Both the position numbers and the translations under genes were made by a program. The notes under the pieces were generated by a model. That model had not been told where the DNA came from and did no database searches. It worked only from the letters and a program-made list of their open reading frames with translations. 13,494 nt of DNA, from assembly GCA_938040985.1 (NCBI GenBank), contig CALHZD010000107.1, forward strand, positions 1-13,494, read 5' to 3'. The stretch comes from an uncultured Propionivibrio sp. Lineage in GTDB: Bacteria > Pseudomonadota > Gammaproteobacteria > Burkholderiales > Rhodocyclaceae. How positions within the stretch are numbered: position 1 is the first letter of the stretch; each line of letters starts with the position of its first letter. Positions 1-7,927 of the stretch are shown one piece after another.

Positions 1-1206
1 GAAGATGCTGTCGCGTTCGACGCCCAGATCGAGCAGCATCTTGATGACGGCGGCGTTCATCACCGGGGGACCGCACATGTAGAACTCGCAGTCTTCCGGC
101 GCCGGATGGTCCTTCAGATAGTTCTCGTACAGGACGTTGTGGATGAAGCCGGTCGGCCCCGTCCAGTTGTCCTCGGGCAGCGGATCGGAGAGCGCCAGCG
201 TCCAGGTGAAGTTGGGATTGTCCTTGGCGAGCTGGTCGAACTCCTCCACATAGAAAGCCTCGCGCAGCGAGCGTGCACCGTACCAGAAGCTGATCTTGCG
301 CTGGGACTTCAGCCGCTTGAGCTGGTCGAAGATGTGCGAGCGCATGGGCGCCATGCCGGCACCGCCGCCGATGAACACCATCTCGTTGTCGGTCTCCTTG
401 GCGAAGAACTCGCCGAACGGACCATACACCGTGACCTTGTCGCCCGGCTTCAGGTTGAACACCCACGAGGACATCTTGCCCGGAGGGATGTTGTCGCCGC
501 CCTTGGGCGGGGGCGAGGCCACCCGGATGTTGAACTTGACGATGCCTTTCTCGCCCGGATAGTTGGCCATGGAATAGGCCCGGACGACCGGCTCGTTCAC
601 CCGGGAGACGAAGCGCCACAGGTTGAACTTGTCCCAGTCGGCACGGAACTCGTCCTGGATGTGGAAGTCCTTGTAGGCCACTTCGTGCGGCGGGCATTCC
701 AGCTGCACGTAGCCGCCGGCGCGGAAGTCCACGCTCTCGCCCTCGGGCAGGCGCAGCGTCAGCTCCTTGATGAAGGTGGCGACGTTGAAGTTGGACTCGA
801 CCGTGCATTCCCACTTGCGTACGCCGAACACTTCTTCGGGCACGCGGATCTTCATGTCCTGCTTGACCGGGGTCTGGCAGGAAAGGCGCCAGCCTTCGGA
901 CGCGTCACGCCGCGTGAAGTGGGCTTCTTCGGTGGGCAGCATCTCGCCGCCGCCGGATTCGACGATGCACTTGCACTGGGCGCACGAGCCACCGCCACCG
1001 CAGGCTGAGGACAGGAAGATGTCCTGGCCGGCCAGGGTCTGAAGCAGCTTGCCGCCGGCAGGCACCGTGATCTTGCGTTCGCCGTTGATCTCGATGGTGA
1101 CGTCGCCGCTGGAGACCAGCCACGAGCGCGCCACCAGGATCAGCACCACCAGCGACAGCACGATCACCGTGAACATGCCGACCCCGAGCAGGATTTCCGA
1201 ATTCAT
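1..1206 (-). CDS. nqrF: Na+-translocating NADH:quinone reductase subunit F (NADH dehydrogenase/ferredoxin-type subunit), 3' end cut by window edge
   Basis: NqrF is the NADH-oxidising entry point of the Na+-NQR pump; electrons pass from NADH to FAD to a [2Fe-2S] cluster on the cytoplasmic face. The frame starts at ATG 1206 and stays open for 402 codons to the window edge. The family is about 405-410 residues, so only a few C-terminal residues are missing. Visible in order: one N-terminal membrane helix (about residues 4-26); a ferredoxin domain with cluster cysteines C69, C75, C78 and C110; the FAD motif R209-A-Y-S212; the nucleotide-binding GGGAG at 280-284; and the C-terminal CGPP motif with C378. 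A strong AGGAGG Shine-Dalgarno (1216-1221) lies 9 nt before the start. It is the last nqr gene seen, 43 nt after nqrE. Phe codons are all TTC (about 25:0) and Lys is 21 AAG to 1 AAA, unlike nqrA. The assignment is essentially certain. Confidence 0.97.
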   Translation of the reverse strand, partial: MNSEILLGVGMFTVIVLSLVVLILVARSWLVSSGDVTIEINGERKITVPAGGKLLQTLAGQDIFLSSACGGGGSCAQCKCIVESGGGEMLPTEEAHFTRRDASEGWRLSCQTPVKQDMKIRVPEEVFGVRKWECTVESNFNVATFIKELTLRLPEGESVDFRAGGYVQLECPPHEVAYKDFHIQDEFRADWDKFNLWRFVSRVNEPVVRAYSMANYPGEKGIVKFNIRVASPPPKGGDNIPPGKMSSWVFNLKPGDKVTVYGPFGEFFAKETDNEMVFIGGGAGMAPMRSHIFDQLKRLKSQRKISFWYGARSLREAFYVEEFDQLAKDNPNFTWTLALSDPLPEDNWTGPTGFIHNVLYENYLKDHPAPEDCEFYMCGPPVMNAAVIKMLLDLGVERDSIF

Positions 1207-1249
1207 GAAAGGCTTCCTCCTGCAGGCTTGGTGAGGGTTGCGTCAGGCA

Positions 1250-1861
1250 TCACAGCTGGACCCCCGAGAACGACATGAAGGCCAGCGCCATCAGGCCGAT
1301 GGTGATGAAGGTGATGCCCAGGCCCTGCAGGCCGTCGGGCACGTCGCTGTACTTGAGCTTCTCGCGGATGCCGGCCAGCAGCACGATGGCCAGACCCCAC
1401 GACAGGCCCGAGCCCACACCGTAGACGGCGCTCTCGGCGAAGGTGTAGTCACGCTCGACCATGAACAGCGTGCCACCCATGATGGCGCAGTTGACGGTGA
1501 TCAGCGGCAGGAACACGCCCAGCGCGTTGTAGAGGCTGGGCACGTACTTGTCCAGCAGCATCTCCAGGATCTGCACGATGGCGGCGATCACGCCGATGTA
1601 CGACAGCAGCCCCAGGAAGCTCAGATCCACGTCGGGCAGCCCGGCCCAGGCCAGCGCACCGGGCTTGAGCAGCCAGGTGAACAGCAGGTTGTTGGCCGGC
1701 ACCGTGATGGCCTGCACCACCACCACCGCCACGCCGAGGCCGATGGCCGTCTGCACCTTCTTCGAGATGGCGATGAAGGTGCACATCCCCAGGAAGAAGG
1801 CCAGCGCCATGTTCTCGATGAACACGGAGCGGAAGAAAAGACTCAGATAGTGCGCGGTCAT
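1250..1861 (-). CDS. nqrE: Na+-translocating NADH:quinone reductase subunit E
   Basis: NqrE is a polytopic membrane subunit of Na+-NQR. With NqrD it forms an inverted-topology pair that holds an iron centre midway between NqrF and NqrC. The product is 203 aa, slightly longer than the roughly 198 aa typical of Vibrio, with the extra residues in the loop around 66-78. The N-terminal block with the FIENMALAFFLGMC segment contains the iron ligand C27, and the second ligand C125 lies in LITVNCAIMGG. Both Cys positions match the known family pattern. The C-terminus reads GLMALAFMSFSGVQL, nearly invariant in the family. The start is ATG 1861, preceded by a GAGGGA ribosome-binding site. It lies 58 nt after nqrD and 43 nt before nqrF. 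It is homologous to RnfA and RsxA, but the neighbours fix it as NqrE. Confidence 0.97.
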   Translation of the reverse strand: MTAHYLSLFFRSVFIENMALAFFLGMCTFIAISKKVQTAIGLGVAVVVVQAITVPANNLLFTWLLKPGALAWAGLPDVDLSFLGLLSYIGVIAAIVQILEMLLDKYVPSLYNALGVFLPLITVNCAIMGGTLFMVERDYTFAESAVYGVGSGLSWGLAIVLLAGIREKLKYSDVPDGLQGLGITFITIGLMALAFMSFSGVQL

Positions 1862-1919
1862 CTGCGTTGTCCCTCGTAGTCAGTCATCCCGGACGTCCGG
1901 GTCAGCTGGATGTCCATGC

Positions 1920-2588
1920 TCAGTATTCCTCCTCGCTCGTGTGCGGGGCCAGCCGGAAGGCCGGCGTCTCGCACTGCTCCTTCTTCCAGGTGCGCAGGGC
2001 CCAGATGATCATGCCGATCAGGAAGAAGGCCGACGGTGGCAGCAGCAGCAGGCCGTTGGGCACATACCAGCCACCGTCGTTGACCACCGGCAGGATGGTG
2101 ATGCCGAACAGCTTGCCGGCGCCCAGCAGCTCGCGGATGGTGCCCAGCAGCATCAGCATGGTGCTGTAGCCCAGGCCGTTGCCGATGCCGTCCATGAAGG
2201 AGAGCACGGGCGGGTTGGCCATGGCAAAGGCCTCGGCACGACCCATCACGATGCAGTTGGTGATGATCAGGCCGACGAACACCGACAGCTGCTTGGACAG
2301 CGAGAAGGCGTAGGCCTTGAGCAGCTGGTCGACGATGATGACCAGCGACGCGATGATGACCATCTGCACGATCATCCGGATCGAGCCCGGAATCTGCGTG
2401 CGCACCATCGAGATGAACATGCTGGAGAAGGCGGTGACGAGTGTCAGCGCGATCGACATCACCAGCGCGGTCTTCAGGTTGGAGGTGACGGCCAGTGCCG
2501 AACAGATGCCGAGGATCTGCAGCCCGATCGGGTTGTTCTTGATGATCGGGTCGAGGAGAACCTCGCGGATGGTGGGTTTGTCAGCCAT
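1920..2588 (-). CDS. nqrD: Na+-translocating NADH:quinone reductase subunit D
   Basis: NqrD is the membrane partner of NqrE in Na+-NQR and supplies two cysteine ligands of the intramembrane iron centre. The product is 222 aa against about 210 in Vibrio; the extra length is a hydrophilic tail ending in SEEEY. C29 (in LQILGICSAL) and C112 (in IITNCIVMGRAEAF) sit at the family's ligand positions. About six hydrophobic segments alternate with short loops. The start is ATG 2588, 2 nt after the nqrC stop, with GGGAGG just upstream inside the end of nqrC, so translational coupling is likely. It is related to RnfE/RsxE; the gene order decides for NqrD. Confidence 0.97.
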   Translation of the reverse strand: MADKPTIREVLLDPIIKNNPIGLQILGICSALAVTSNLKTALVMSIALTLVTAFSSMFISMVRTQIPGSIRMIVQMVIIASLVIIVDQLLKAYAFSLSKQLSVFVGLIITNCIVMGRAEAFAMANPPVLSFMDGIGNGLGYSTMLMLLGTIRELLGAGKLFGITILPVVNDGGWYVPNGLLLLPPSAFFLIGMIIWALRTWKKEQCETPAFRLAPHTSEEEY

Positions 2589-2590
2589 GC

Positions 2591-3415
2591 TCAGCGTCCT
2601 CCCGTCGATGCCTGCGATGAACCCTGCGCGCCCTCACGCAGGTTCGCGATGAACGGCCCGAAGCCCTTGGGGCCCAGCCAGAAGTGCAGCAGGTTGTCCA
2701 CGCCCTTGCTGGTGAGCGTGGCACCGGCCAGTCCGTCGACCTGATGGGCGGCCTGCGGGCTGGACGGATCGACCGAGCCCTTGATGATCCTGATGTCAGC
2801 CTTGCTGCCGTCGTCGCTGAAGACCTTCTTGCCCGGCCACAGCGCCTTCCAGCGGGGGTTGTCCACCTCGCCGCCCAGACCCGGGGTCTCGGCGTGCTGG
2901 TAGAAGCCCAGGCCCACCACCGTGTTCAGATCGTTCTTCAGGGCGATGAAGCCGTGCAGCGTGGACCACAGCCCGTAGCCGCGGATCGGCAGGATCAGGG
3001 TTTCCAGCTGCTTCTGCGGGCCCTCGACCTGGTAGACCACGGTACGGTGCTCGCGCCGACGGATCGAGGCGATGTCGTCCTCGCCGGACAGGGCCGACGA
3101 CTGCGTCGGGTCCTTGGCCGCCTGCAGCGGGTCGAAGGTCTCGGGCTTGCCGTCCTCGACGAAGCGGCCGCTGTCCAGGTCCACCAGACGCGGCTGGATC
3201 CGCTCGCGGAAGACGCGCTGAACTTCCTGCGCGCTGGCTTCCGGCTGGATCAGGCCGGCGATGACGAGGATGTTGCGCTGCTTGTCGAGCAGGCTGTTGG
3301 TGAGCTGCACGGGCTTGAGCATCACGGCCGCGCTGGCCACGATCACCGAGCACACCAGGCACATGACGAAGGCCACCAGCAGTGTCCGGCCGATGGATTC
3401 TTGCTGTTTAGACAC
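2591..3415 (-). CDS. nqrC: Na+-translocating NADH:quinone reductase subunit C (covalent FMN), GTG start
   Basis: NqrC carries a covalently bound FMN (phosphoester to Thr) on the periplasmic side and passes electrons to NqrB. The 274-aa product has one N-terminal membrane helix (about 10-33) followed by a soluble FMN-binding domain. The flavinylation site is DGLAGAT, with the acceptor Thr near residue 233. The usual residue before GAT is Ser or Thr, and here it is Ala. Attachment requires the ApbE flavin transferase, which is not in this window. The start is GTG at 3415, overlapping the nqrB stop by 8 nt, with GGAGGG about 9 nt upstream, so the start is well supported. At 274 aa it is somewhat longer than the roughly 257 aa of Vibrio, with an extra Ser/Gly-rich tail. 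Confidence 0.96.
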   Translation of the reverse strand: MSKQQESIGRTLLVAFVMCLVCSVIVASAAVMLKPVQLTNSLLDKQRNILVIAGLIQPEASAQEVQRVFRERIQPRLVDLDSGRFVEDGKPETFDPLQAAKDPTQSSALSGEDDIASIRRREHRTVVYQVEGPQKQLETLILPIRGYGLWSTLHGFIALKNDLNTVVGLGFYQHAETPGLGGEVDNPRWKALWPGKKVFSDDGSKADIRIIKGSVDPSSPQAAHQVDGLAGATLTSKGVDNLLHFWLGPKGFGPFIANLREGAQGSSQASTGGR

Positions 3416-4622
3416 GGCGCTTGGCCCTCCGCTTGATGTTGGCCTGGATCACGAAGTAGTCGATCAGGGGCGCACACAGGTTGCCGAACAGGATGGCCAG
3501 CATCATGCCCTCGGGATAGGCGGGGTTGATCACGCGGATCATCACCACCATCACCCCGATCACGATGCCGAAGGCCCACTTGCCGGCATTGGTCATGGAA
3601 GCCGACACGGGGTCGGTGGCCATGAACATCATGCCGAAGGCGAAACCGCCCAGCACCAGGTGCCAGTACCAGGGCATGGCCAGCATCGGGTTGGTCGAGC
3701 CGGCAGCAAACAGGTTGAAGAGGGTGGAGAGCGCCACCATGCCGATCATCACGCCGGCGACGATGCGCCAGGCGGCGATCCGGGCAAACAGCAGGATGCT
3801 GCCGCCCAGCAGGATGGCCAGCGTGCTGGTCTCGCCGATCGAGCCCGGCATGAAGCCGAGGAAGGCGTCGGTCCAGCTCAGGCCGTTCTGCGCCAGGGCG
3901 CCGACCCCGCTGGTTGCGGCCTGGCTCAGTGCCGTCGCGCCCGCGTAGCCGTCGACGACGTTCCAGACGGATTCACCGGACAGGGAAGCCGGATAGGCGA
4001 AGAAGAGGAAGGCGCGGCCCGCCAGTGCCGGGTTGATGAAGTTCTTGCCGGTGCCGCCGAACACTTCCTTGCCCAGCACCACGCCGAAGCTGATGCCGAG
4101 CGCCACCTGCCACAGCGGGATCGTCGGCGGCAGCGTCAGTGCGAACAGGATCGAGGTGCCGAAGAAGCCTTCGTTGACCTCATGACCGCGGATCGTGGCG
4201 AAGAGGATTTCCCAGGTGATGCCGACGGCGAAGGTCACGATGTAAACCGGCAGAAAATACATCGCGCCCTGAACCATGTTGTCGTACACGCTGGCGGGAT
4301 TAAAGCCGGCCAGCATACGGATCAGTTCAAAGCGCCAGCCCGCCTGCGCGGCGAGCAGGTCGGGATGCGCGGCGAATACCGTATTGGCCTGGTAGCCAAT
4401 GTTCCACATGCCGAAGAACATGGCGGGGAACGTGCACAGCCATACCAGAATGATCATGCGCTTGAGGTCGAGACTGTCGCGCACATGCGAGGTGGTGCGG
4501 GTAACGCTGGCCGGGCGGTAGAGAAAGGTATCCATCGCCTCGTAAAACGTATGCAGCTTTTCGTATTTACTGCCTTTTTGTACATGACGGCCGAGCGCGT
4601 CCATGAAAGATCGCAAGCCCAT
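3408..4622 (-). CDS. nqrB: Na+-translocating NADH:quinone reductase subunit B (FMN, riboflavin, quinone site)
   Basis: NqrB is the largest membrane subunit of Na+-NQR. It holds a covalent FMN and a non-covalent riboflavin and contributes to Na+ translocation and ubiquinone reduction. The product is 404 aa with about ten hydrophobic segments after a cytoplasmic N-terminus (residues 1-52). The flavinylation motif DGYAGAT places the acceptor Thr at 230, again with Ala where Ser is usual. Conserved blocks include RGHEVNEGFFGTSILFALTL (about 145-164) and KNFINPALAGRAFLFFAYPA. The start is ATG 4622, 2 nt from the nqrA stop; the 3' end overlaps nqrC by 8 nt. Codon use changes inside the gene near 4240. 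Downstream of that point in translation (plus coordinates below 4240) Phe is about 20 TTC to 2 TTT; the 5' part is about 5 to 5. The frame is intact across this junction. Confidence 0.97.
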   Translation of the reverse strand: MGLRSFMDALGRHVQKGSKYEKLHTFYEAMDTFLYRPASVTRTTSHVRDSLDLKRMIILVWLCTFPAMFFGMWNIGYQANTVFAAHPDLLAAQAGWRFELIRMLAGFNPASVYDNMVQGAMYFLPVYIVTFAVGITWEILFATIRGHEVNEGFFGTSILFALTLPPTIPLWQVALGISFGVVLGKEVFGGTGKNFINPALAGRAFLFFAYPASLSGESVWNVVDGYAGATALSQAATSGVGALAQNGLSWTDAFLGFMPGSIGETSTLAILLGGSILLFARIAAWRIVAGVMIGMVALSTLFNLFAAGSTNPMLAMPWYWHLVLGGFAFGMMFMATDPVSASMTNAGKWAFGIVIGVMVVMIRVINPAYPEGMMLAILFGNLCAPLIDYFVIQANIKRRAKRRV

Positions 4623-4624
4623 GA

Positions 4625-5974
4625 TCAGCCCTCCTTCTCGATGCGGGTCAAGATGTCCCGCAAAATCGGGCCATATTCATACTTGCCGGAACAGGTGTAG
4701 GTGCATAACGCCAGGTCTTCTTCGTCCAGCTCTAAACAGCCGAGCTTTTGCGCCATTTCGGTGTCGCCGATGATGAGATAGCGCAGCAGCTGCGTCGGCA
4801 AAATATCGAGCGGCATGACCGCCTCAAAATTGCCGATCGGCAGCATGGCGCGCGGGCTGCCGTTGGTCGTCGTCGTCAGCGCCAGCGGCCGCCGCCCGAG
4901 CAGGCAGGAAAGAAAAGACTTGGAAACCGAATGCTTGTTGGCGCCCAGGCGCATGTAATGCATCATTTCGCGCTCCCTGCCTTCACGCAGGCAGCTCACT
5001 TGCAGGTGATAGCGGCCGAGAAAGGCGTATGGCCCTTGCGCGGTGCGCCCGCCAAACACCGAGCCGGAAATGACCCGGTTATCGTCGCCCTCAAGCGCGC
5101 CCGCCGTCAGTTCCTGCAAATTGGCGCCCAGCCGCGTGCGCAGCAGGCGCGGGTCTTTCACGACGGGCCCGCCCAGCGCCACGATACGCTCAACCCACAG
5201 CCGCCCCGTAGCAAACAGCTTGCCGATGGCGATGACGTCCTGATAGTTGATATGCCAGACGCTGCGCTCGGTACCGACCGGTTGCAGGAAGTGGATATGC
5301 GTGCCCGGCAGGCCGGCCGGGTGCGGGCCTTCAAAACTCTCTGTCGTCACGCCGGGCAGATCTTCGCCGGGCAACAATGCACCGGGCGCTTTGCACAAAA
5401 AAACGGACGATAGCCGCAACAATACGCGCAGGCCGCGCCGGAAATCGTCAGCGTGTGCGGCGATGATGGGCGCCGGATCAGCAGCCAGCGGATGCGTGTC
5501 GATGGCGGTGACAAAAATCGACGCCGGCGTCGCATCGACCGCCGGAATCTTGCTGAACGGGCGCGTGCGCAGCGCCGCCCACAACCCGCTGCGTTGCAGT
5601 TGCGTGCGCACCTGGGCGGTTTCCAGCGTGTCGATCCGAGCCTCGTCAAAGCGCTCGAAGGTCAGGGCGTCGTCCTCGCCGGCGTTTTCGTCGATATCGA
5701 TGACGACCGATTGCAGCACACGCCGTGCGCCGCGATGGATGGCGCTGACGATGCCCGTCGCCGGGGCGGTGATATGCACGCCCGGCTGATTCTTGTCGGC
5801 GAACAGCGGCTGTCCCAGCTTCACGCGGTCGCCCGCCTGGACGGCCATCGTCGGCTTGAGGCCGTGGTAATCCGCCCCGATGACGGCAACGCTGTGCACG
5901 ACGGGGGAATCGTCGATCTGCTGTCTGGGAGCGCCGGCAATCGGCAGATCCAGGCCGCGTTTGATTTTATGCAT
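4625..5974 (-). CDS. nqrA: Na+-translocating NADH:quinone reductase subunit A
   Basis: NqrA is the soluble cytoplasmic subunit of Na+-NQR, associated with NqrB and implicated in quinone binding. The 449-aa product matches the usual length (about 446-450) and has no membrane segment. The N-terminal KRGLDLPIAG block, then a barrel-sandwich region around residues 45-80 (GQPLFADKNQPGVHITAPAT), an RnfC-like core and a C-terminal region with CTYTCSGKYEYGPILRDIL (about 425-443) follow the family order. It is the first gene of the operon, and ATG 5974 is the first in-frame ATG. The ribosome-binding site is poor; no AGGAG is visible 5-12 nt upstream. Codon use (Phe about 5 TTC to 9 TTT; Gln 9 CAG to 7 CAA) differs clearly from nqrF but resembles purL. 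Confidence 0.97.
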   Translation of the reverse strand: MHKIKRGLDLPIAGAPRQQIDDSPVVHSVAVIGADYHGLKPTMAVQAGDRVKLGQPLFADKNQPGVHITAPATGIVSAIHRGARRVLQSVVIDIDENAGEDDALTFERFDEARIDTLETAQVRTQLQRSGLWAALRTRPFSKIPAVDATPASIFVTAIDTHPLAADPAPIIAAHADDFRRGLRVLLRLSSVFLCKAPGALLPGEDLPGVTTESFEGPHPAGLPGTHIHFLQPVGTERSVWHINYQDVIAIGKLFATGRLWVERIVALGGPVVKDPRLLRTRLGANLQELTAGALEGDDNRVISGSVFGGRTAQGPYAFLGRYHLQVSCLREGREREMMHYMRLGANKHSVSKSFLSCLLGRRPLALTTTTNGSPRAMLPIGNFEAVMPLDILPTQLLRYLIIGDTEMAQKLGCLELDEEDLALCTYTCSGKYEYGPILRDILTRIEKEG

Positions 5975-6138
5975 CGTTGTGTAGTCCGCTTTTCGTAGGA
6001 TAAACCGGGGTTACGAAGTGACCCTAAATGTCGTGCGACGTACTGCCTGCCTTGGCTAAGGGCGTCGCAGTGCAGGGCGCAGCGTACCGCCGGAAAAACA
6101 AAACCTTTGATTCTCAGAAAACCTGTTTTTTTGCATAT

Positions 6139-6156
6139 TCCCAACCCGCATTGGGA
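6139..6156. promoter_or_regulatory. Inverted repeat in the nqrA leader, possible operator
   Basis: A perfect 6-bp dyad, TCCCAA, six spacer bases, TTGGGA. It lies about 20 nt downstream of the candidate -10 of the nqr promoter, a position suited to repression or to a leader hairpin. No T-run follows on the minus strand, so it is not an intrinsic terminator. Functional assignment is inference. Confidence 0.35.
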
Positions 6157-6174
6157 CCTGTTCGCGGGCGGCCA

Positions 6175-6180
6175 ATTATA
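6175..6180 (-). promoter_or_regulatory. Candidate -10 box for the nqr operon
   Basis: The minus strand reads TATAAT exactly. The matching -35 (around 6197-6204, minus strand CACATC or similar) is weak. If used, transcription would start near 6168 and give a leader of about 190 nt before nqrA. This is the best -10 match in the only gap upstream of the operon. Confidence 0.4.
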
Positions 6181-6316
6181 TCTGGAAAAACCGCTATGGA
6201 TGTGCGGGAAATAGCCGCGTTGCCCGCCATGCTTCACAGCGCGCAACATGCTGTCGTTGTGCATGAAATATCTACGACGATGCGCTCGCCGCCGGATGCG
6301 GAAACGGCTCGTTTCT

Positions 6317-7927
6317 TCAGCATTTCACGGAAAGTTTCTGGCTGCTTTCGATGATCCACCGATTGAAACAGTACCGGGCGCTGTCGATCAGTTCGCTCGC
6401 CGTCAGGCCGATGGGGCCGATGCCGTTTGCGGCCAGCCGGTCTGCCGCCGCGCCGTGCAGATAAACGGCGGCGGGCAGTGCGGCCTCGGCCGGCCAGCCC
6501 TGTGCCAGCAGGGCGACTATGAAGCCGGTCAACACATCGCCGCTACCGGCGGTGGCGAGTCCCGGATTGCCGCTGGGATTGATCTGCCAGCGGCCGTCGG
6601 GCGAGGCGATGACCGTACCGCAGCCCTTGAGCGCCACCCAGGCGCGGAAACGCCCGGCAATCGTGCAGGCGGTGGCAATGCGGTCTGCCTGAATGGTTTG
6701 CGTAGTGCAGTTCAGCAGACGTGCTGCTTCCGCCGGGTGCGGCGTCAGCAGCGTCGGCGCTCGGCGCGCCGCCAGGGCGGTGGTCAGTGAACCCGCAGAA
6801 GCTCCCCCCGCGGCATTTTCCGCCGCGATCAGATTGAGCGCGTCGGCATCGAGGACGAGCGGAACCGTCTGCGTGCGGGTCTTCGTACAGGCGGTGAGTA
6901 GCAGCGCGTGCGCGGCGGGCGAAACCCCCAGACCGGGGCCGCAGGCGAGAGCGGAAAGATCGGCCGCCAGCAGGGCTTCCGGTGCGCGCAGCATCAGTTC
7001 CGCTTGCGCCGGATCGAATGCAGGGGCGCTGGCATCCAGCAGGCCGACATAGACGCGGCCGCTGCCCAGGCGCAGTGCGGCCCGCCCGGCGAGCAGCGCC
7101 GCCCCGACCATGCCGGCGCAGCCGCCGAGGATGCCGACGCTGCCGTAGCTTCCCTTATGGCTGTTGCGGGCGCGAGGGCGCAGCCAGGGCGCAAACGCTT
7201 GCATCGCCGTCAGGTAGCCGGATGCGGGCGGCGCGTTATCGCCATTCTCTGCGGCAGGCGCGCGGCGCTCGACGCCGGCCGTGATCTCCTGATTTTCAGC
7301 GTCAAGGCCCAGTGCGTCGATCGAGATTTTGCCGCACAGATCCGGGCCGTCGGCGGTGTATAAGCCCGGTTTGCCGGCGATGAAGCTGATCGTATGACTG
7401 GCGCGGATGGCCGTTCCGGTCGAGACGCCGGTATCGGCGTTGAGTCCGCTCGGGCAGTCGAGCGCCAGCAGCGGGCAACGGCAGGCCGCCGCGAGGCGGT
7501 TCGCCTGCTCGATCAGGTCGGCATAAGGCGGCACGATGGCGCGGCCCAGGCCGATGCCGAACAGCCCGTCGATAATTAGCGACCAGCGCCGGCCGGCGAG
7601 GAACGTCGGCTGCGTGCGCAGGCCGGCGCCGGTGAAGCGGGCGTATGCAGCCGCGGCGTCCGGCGGCAGGCGCGCCGGGTCGCCGGGGAAAACGACATGC
7701 ACGGGGAAATGCCATTCATGGAGCCAGCGGGCGGCCTCAAAAGCATCGCCGCCGTTGTTGCCCGGCCCGGCCAGAATGAGGATCGCGCCGCCATCGTCGC
7801 GGCACAGGCGCGCCGCCAGCTCGGCGGCGGCCCGTCCGGCGCGCTGCATTAATGGCTGTCCGGACGCGGCGGCTTCGATGCGGCGCAGCGCCGGCGTGCG
7901 GAAAAGTAAGTTGGGTAGTGATGACAT
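6317..7927 (-). CDS. nnr: Bifunctional NAD(P)H-hydrate epimerase / ADP-dependent NAD(P)H-hydrate dehydratase
   Basis: This enzyme repairs damaged (hydrated) NADH and NADPH: the N-terminal YjeF_N domain epimerises R- and S-NAD(P)HX, and the C-terminal ribokinase-like domain dehydrates S-NAD(P)HX using ADP. The product from ATG 7927 is 536 aa, usual for the fused form. The epimerase nucleotide-binding motif GPGNNGGD lies at 54-61. The dehydratase has the GSGD motif at 461-464 (D464 catalytic by family analogy) in ATAGSGDVLTG, with NPSGNPG just before it. The open frame extends to 8023, but the ATG at 7927 has AGGAG 8 nt upstream and aligns with where YjeF_N proteins begin (MSSLPNLLFRTPALRRIE), so the extra 32 residues are rejected. 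A repair role for NAD(P)H fits next to an NADH-oxidising pump, though co-regulation is not shown. It was long annotated as yjeF. Confidence 0.95.
   Translation of the reverse strand: MSSLPNLLFRTPALRRIEAAASGQPLMQRAGRAAAELAARLCRDDGGAILILAGPGNNGGDAFEAARWLHEWHFPVHVVFPGDPARLPPDAAAAYARFTGAGLRTQPTFLAGRRWSLIIDGLFGIGLGRAIVPPYADLIEQANRLAAACRCPLLALDCPSGLNADTGVSTGTAIRASHTISFIAGKPGLYTADGPDLCGKISIDALGLDAENQEITAGVERRAPAAENGDNAPPASGYLTAMQAFAPWLRPRARNSHKGSYGSVGILGGCAGMVGAALLAGRAALRLGSGRVYVGLLDASAPAFDPAQAELMLRAPEALLAADLSALACGPGLGVSPAAHALLLTACTKTRTQTVPLVLDADALNLIAAENAAGGASAGSLTTALAARRAPTLLTPHPAEAARLLNCTTQTIQADRIATACTIAGRFRAWVALKGCGTVIASPDGRWQINPSGNPGLATAGSGDVLTGFIVALLAQGWPAEAALPAAVYLHGAAADRLAANGIGPIGLTASELIDSARYCFNRWIIESSQKLSVKC

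Larger units (their letters stand above)
5975..6316. other. 342-bp gene-free region between nnr and nqrA
   Basis: No convincing coding sequence is present; the open frames on both strands show no family resemblance. It holds the candidate nqr promoter (TATAAT on the minus strand at 6175-6180), a dyad TCCCAA-N6-TTGGGA (6139-6156), and a small hairpin GAAACG-GCT-CGTTTC (6301-6315) immediately after the nnr stop. That hairpin has no T-run behind it on the minus strand, so it is not a standard intrinsic terminator and read-through from nnr into nqr remains possible. The part near nqrA is more AT-rich than its surroundings, with A and T runs at 6095-6132. Confidence 0.6.

Noticed and set aside
3261..4700. 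479-codon plus-strand open frame antisense to nqrC/nqrB
   Set aside because: It is the shadow of well-supported nqr genes. It is rich in His, Gly, Asp and Arg with no family resemblance, as expected from GC-rich antisense frames.
6301..6315. GAAACG-GCT-CGTTTC hairpin after nnr as an intrinsic terminator
   Set aside because: No T-run follows on the minus strand and the stem is only six base pairs.
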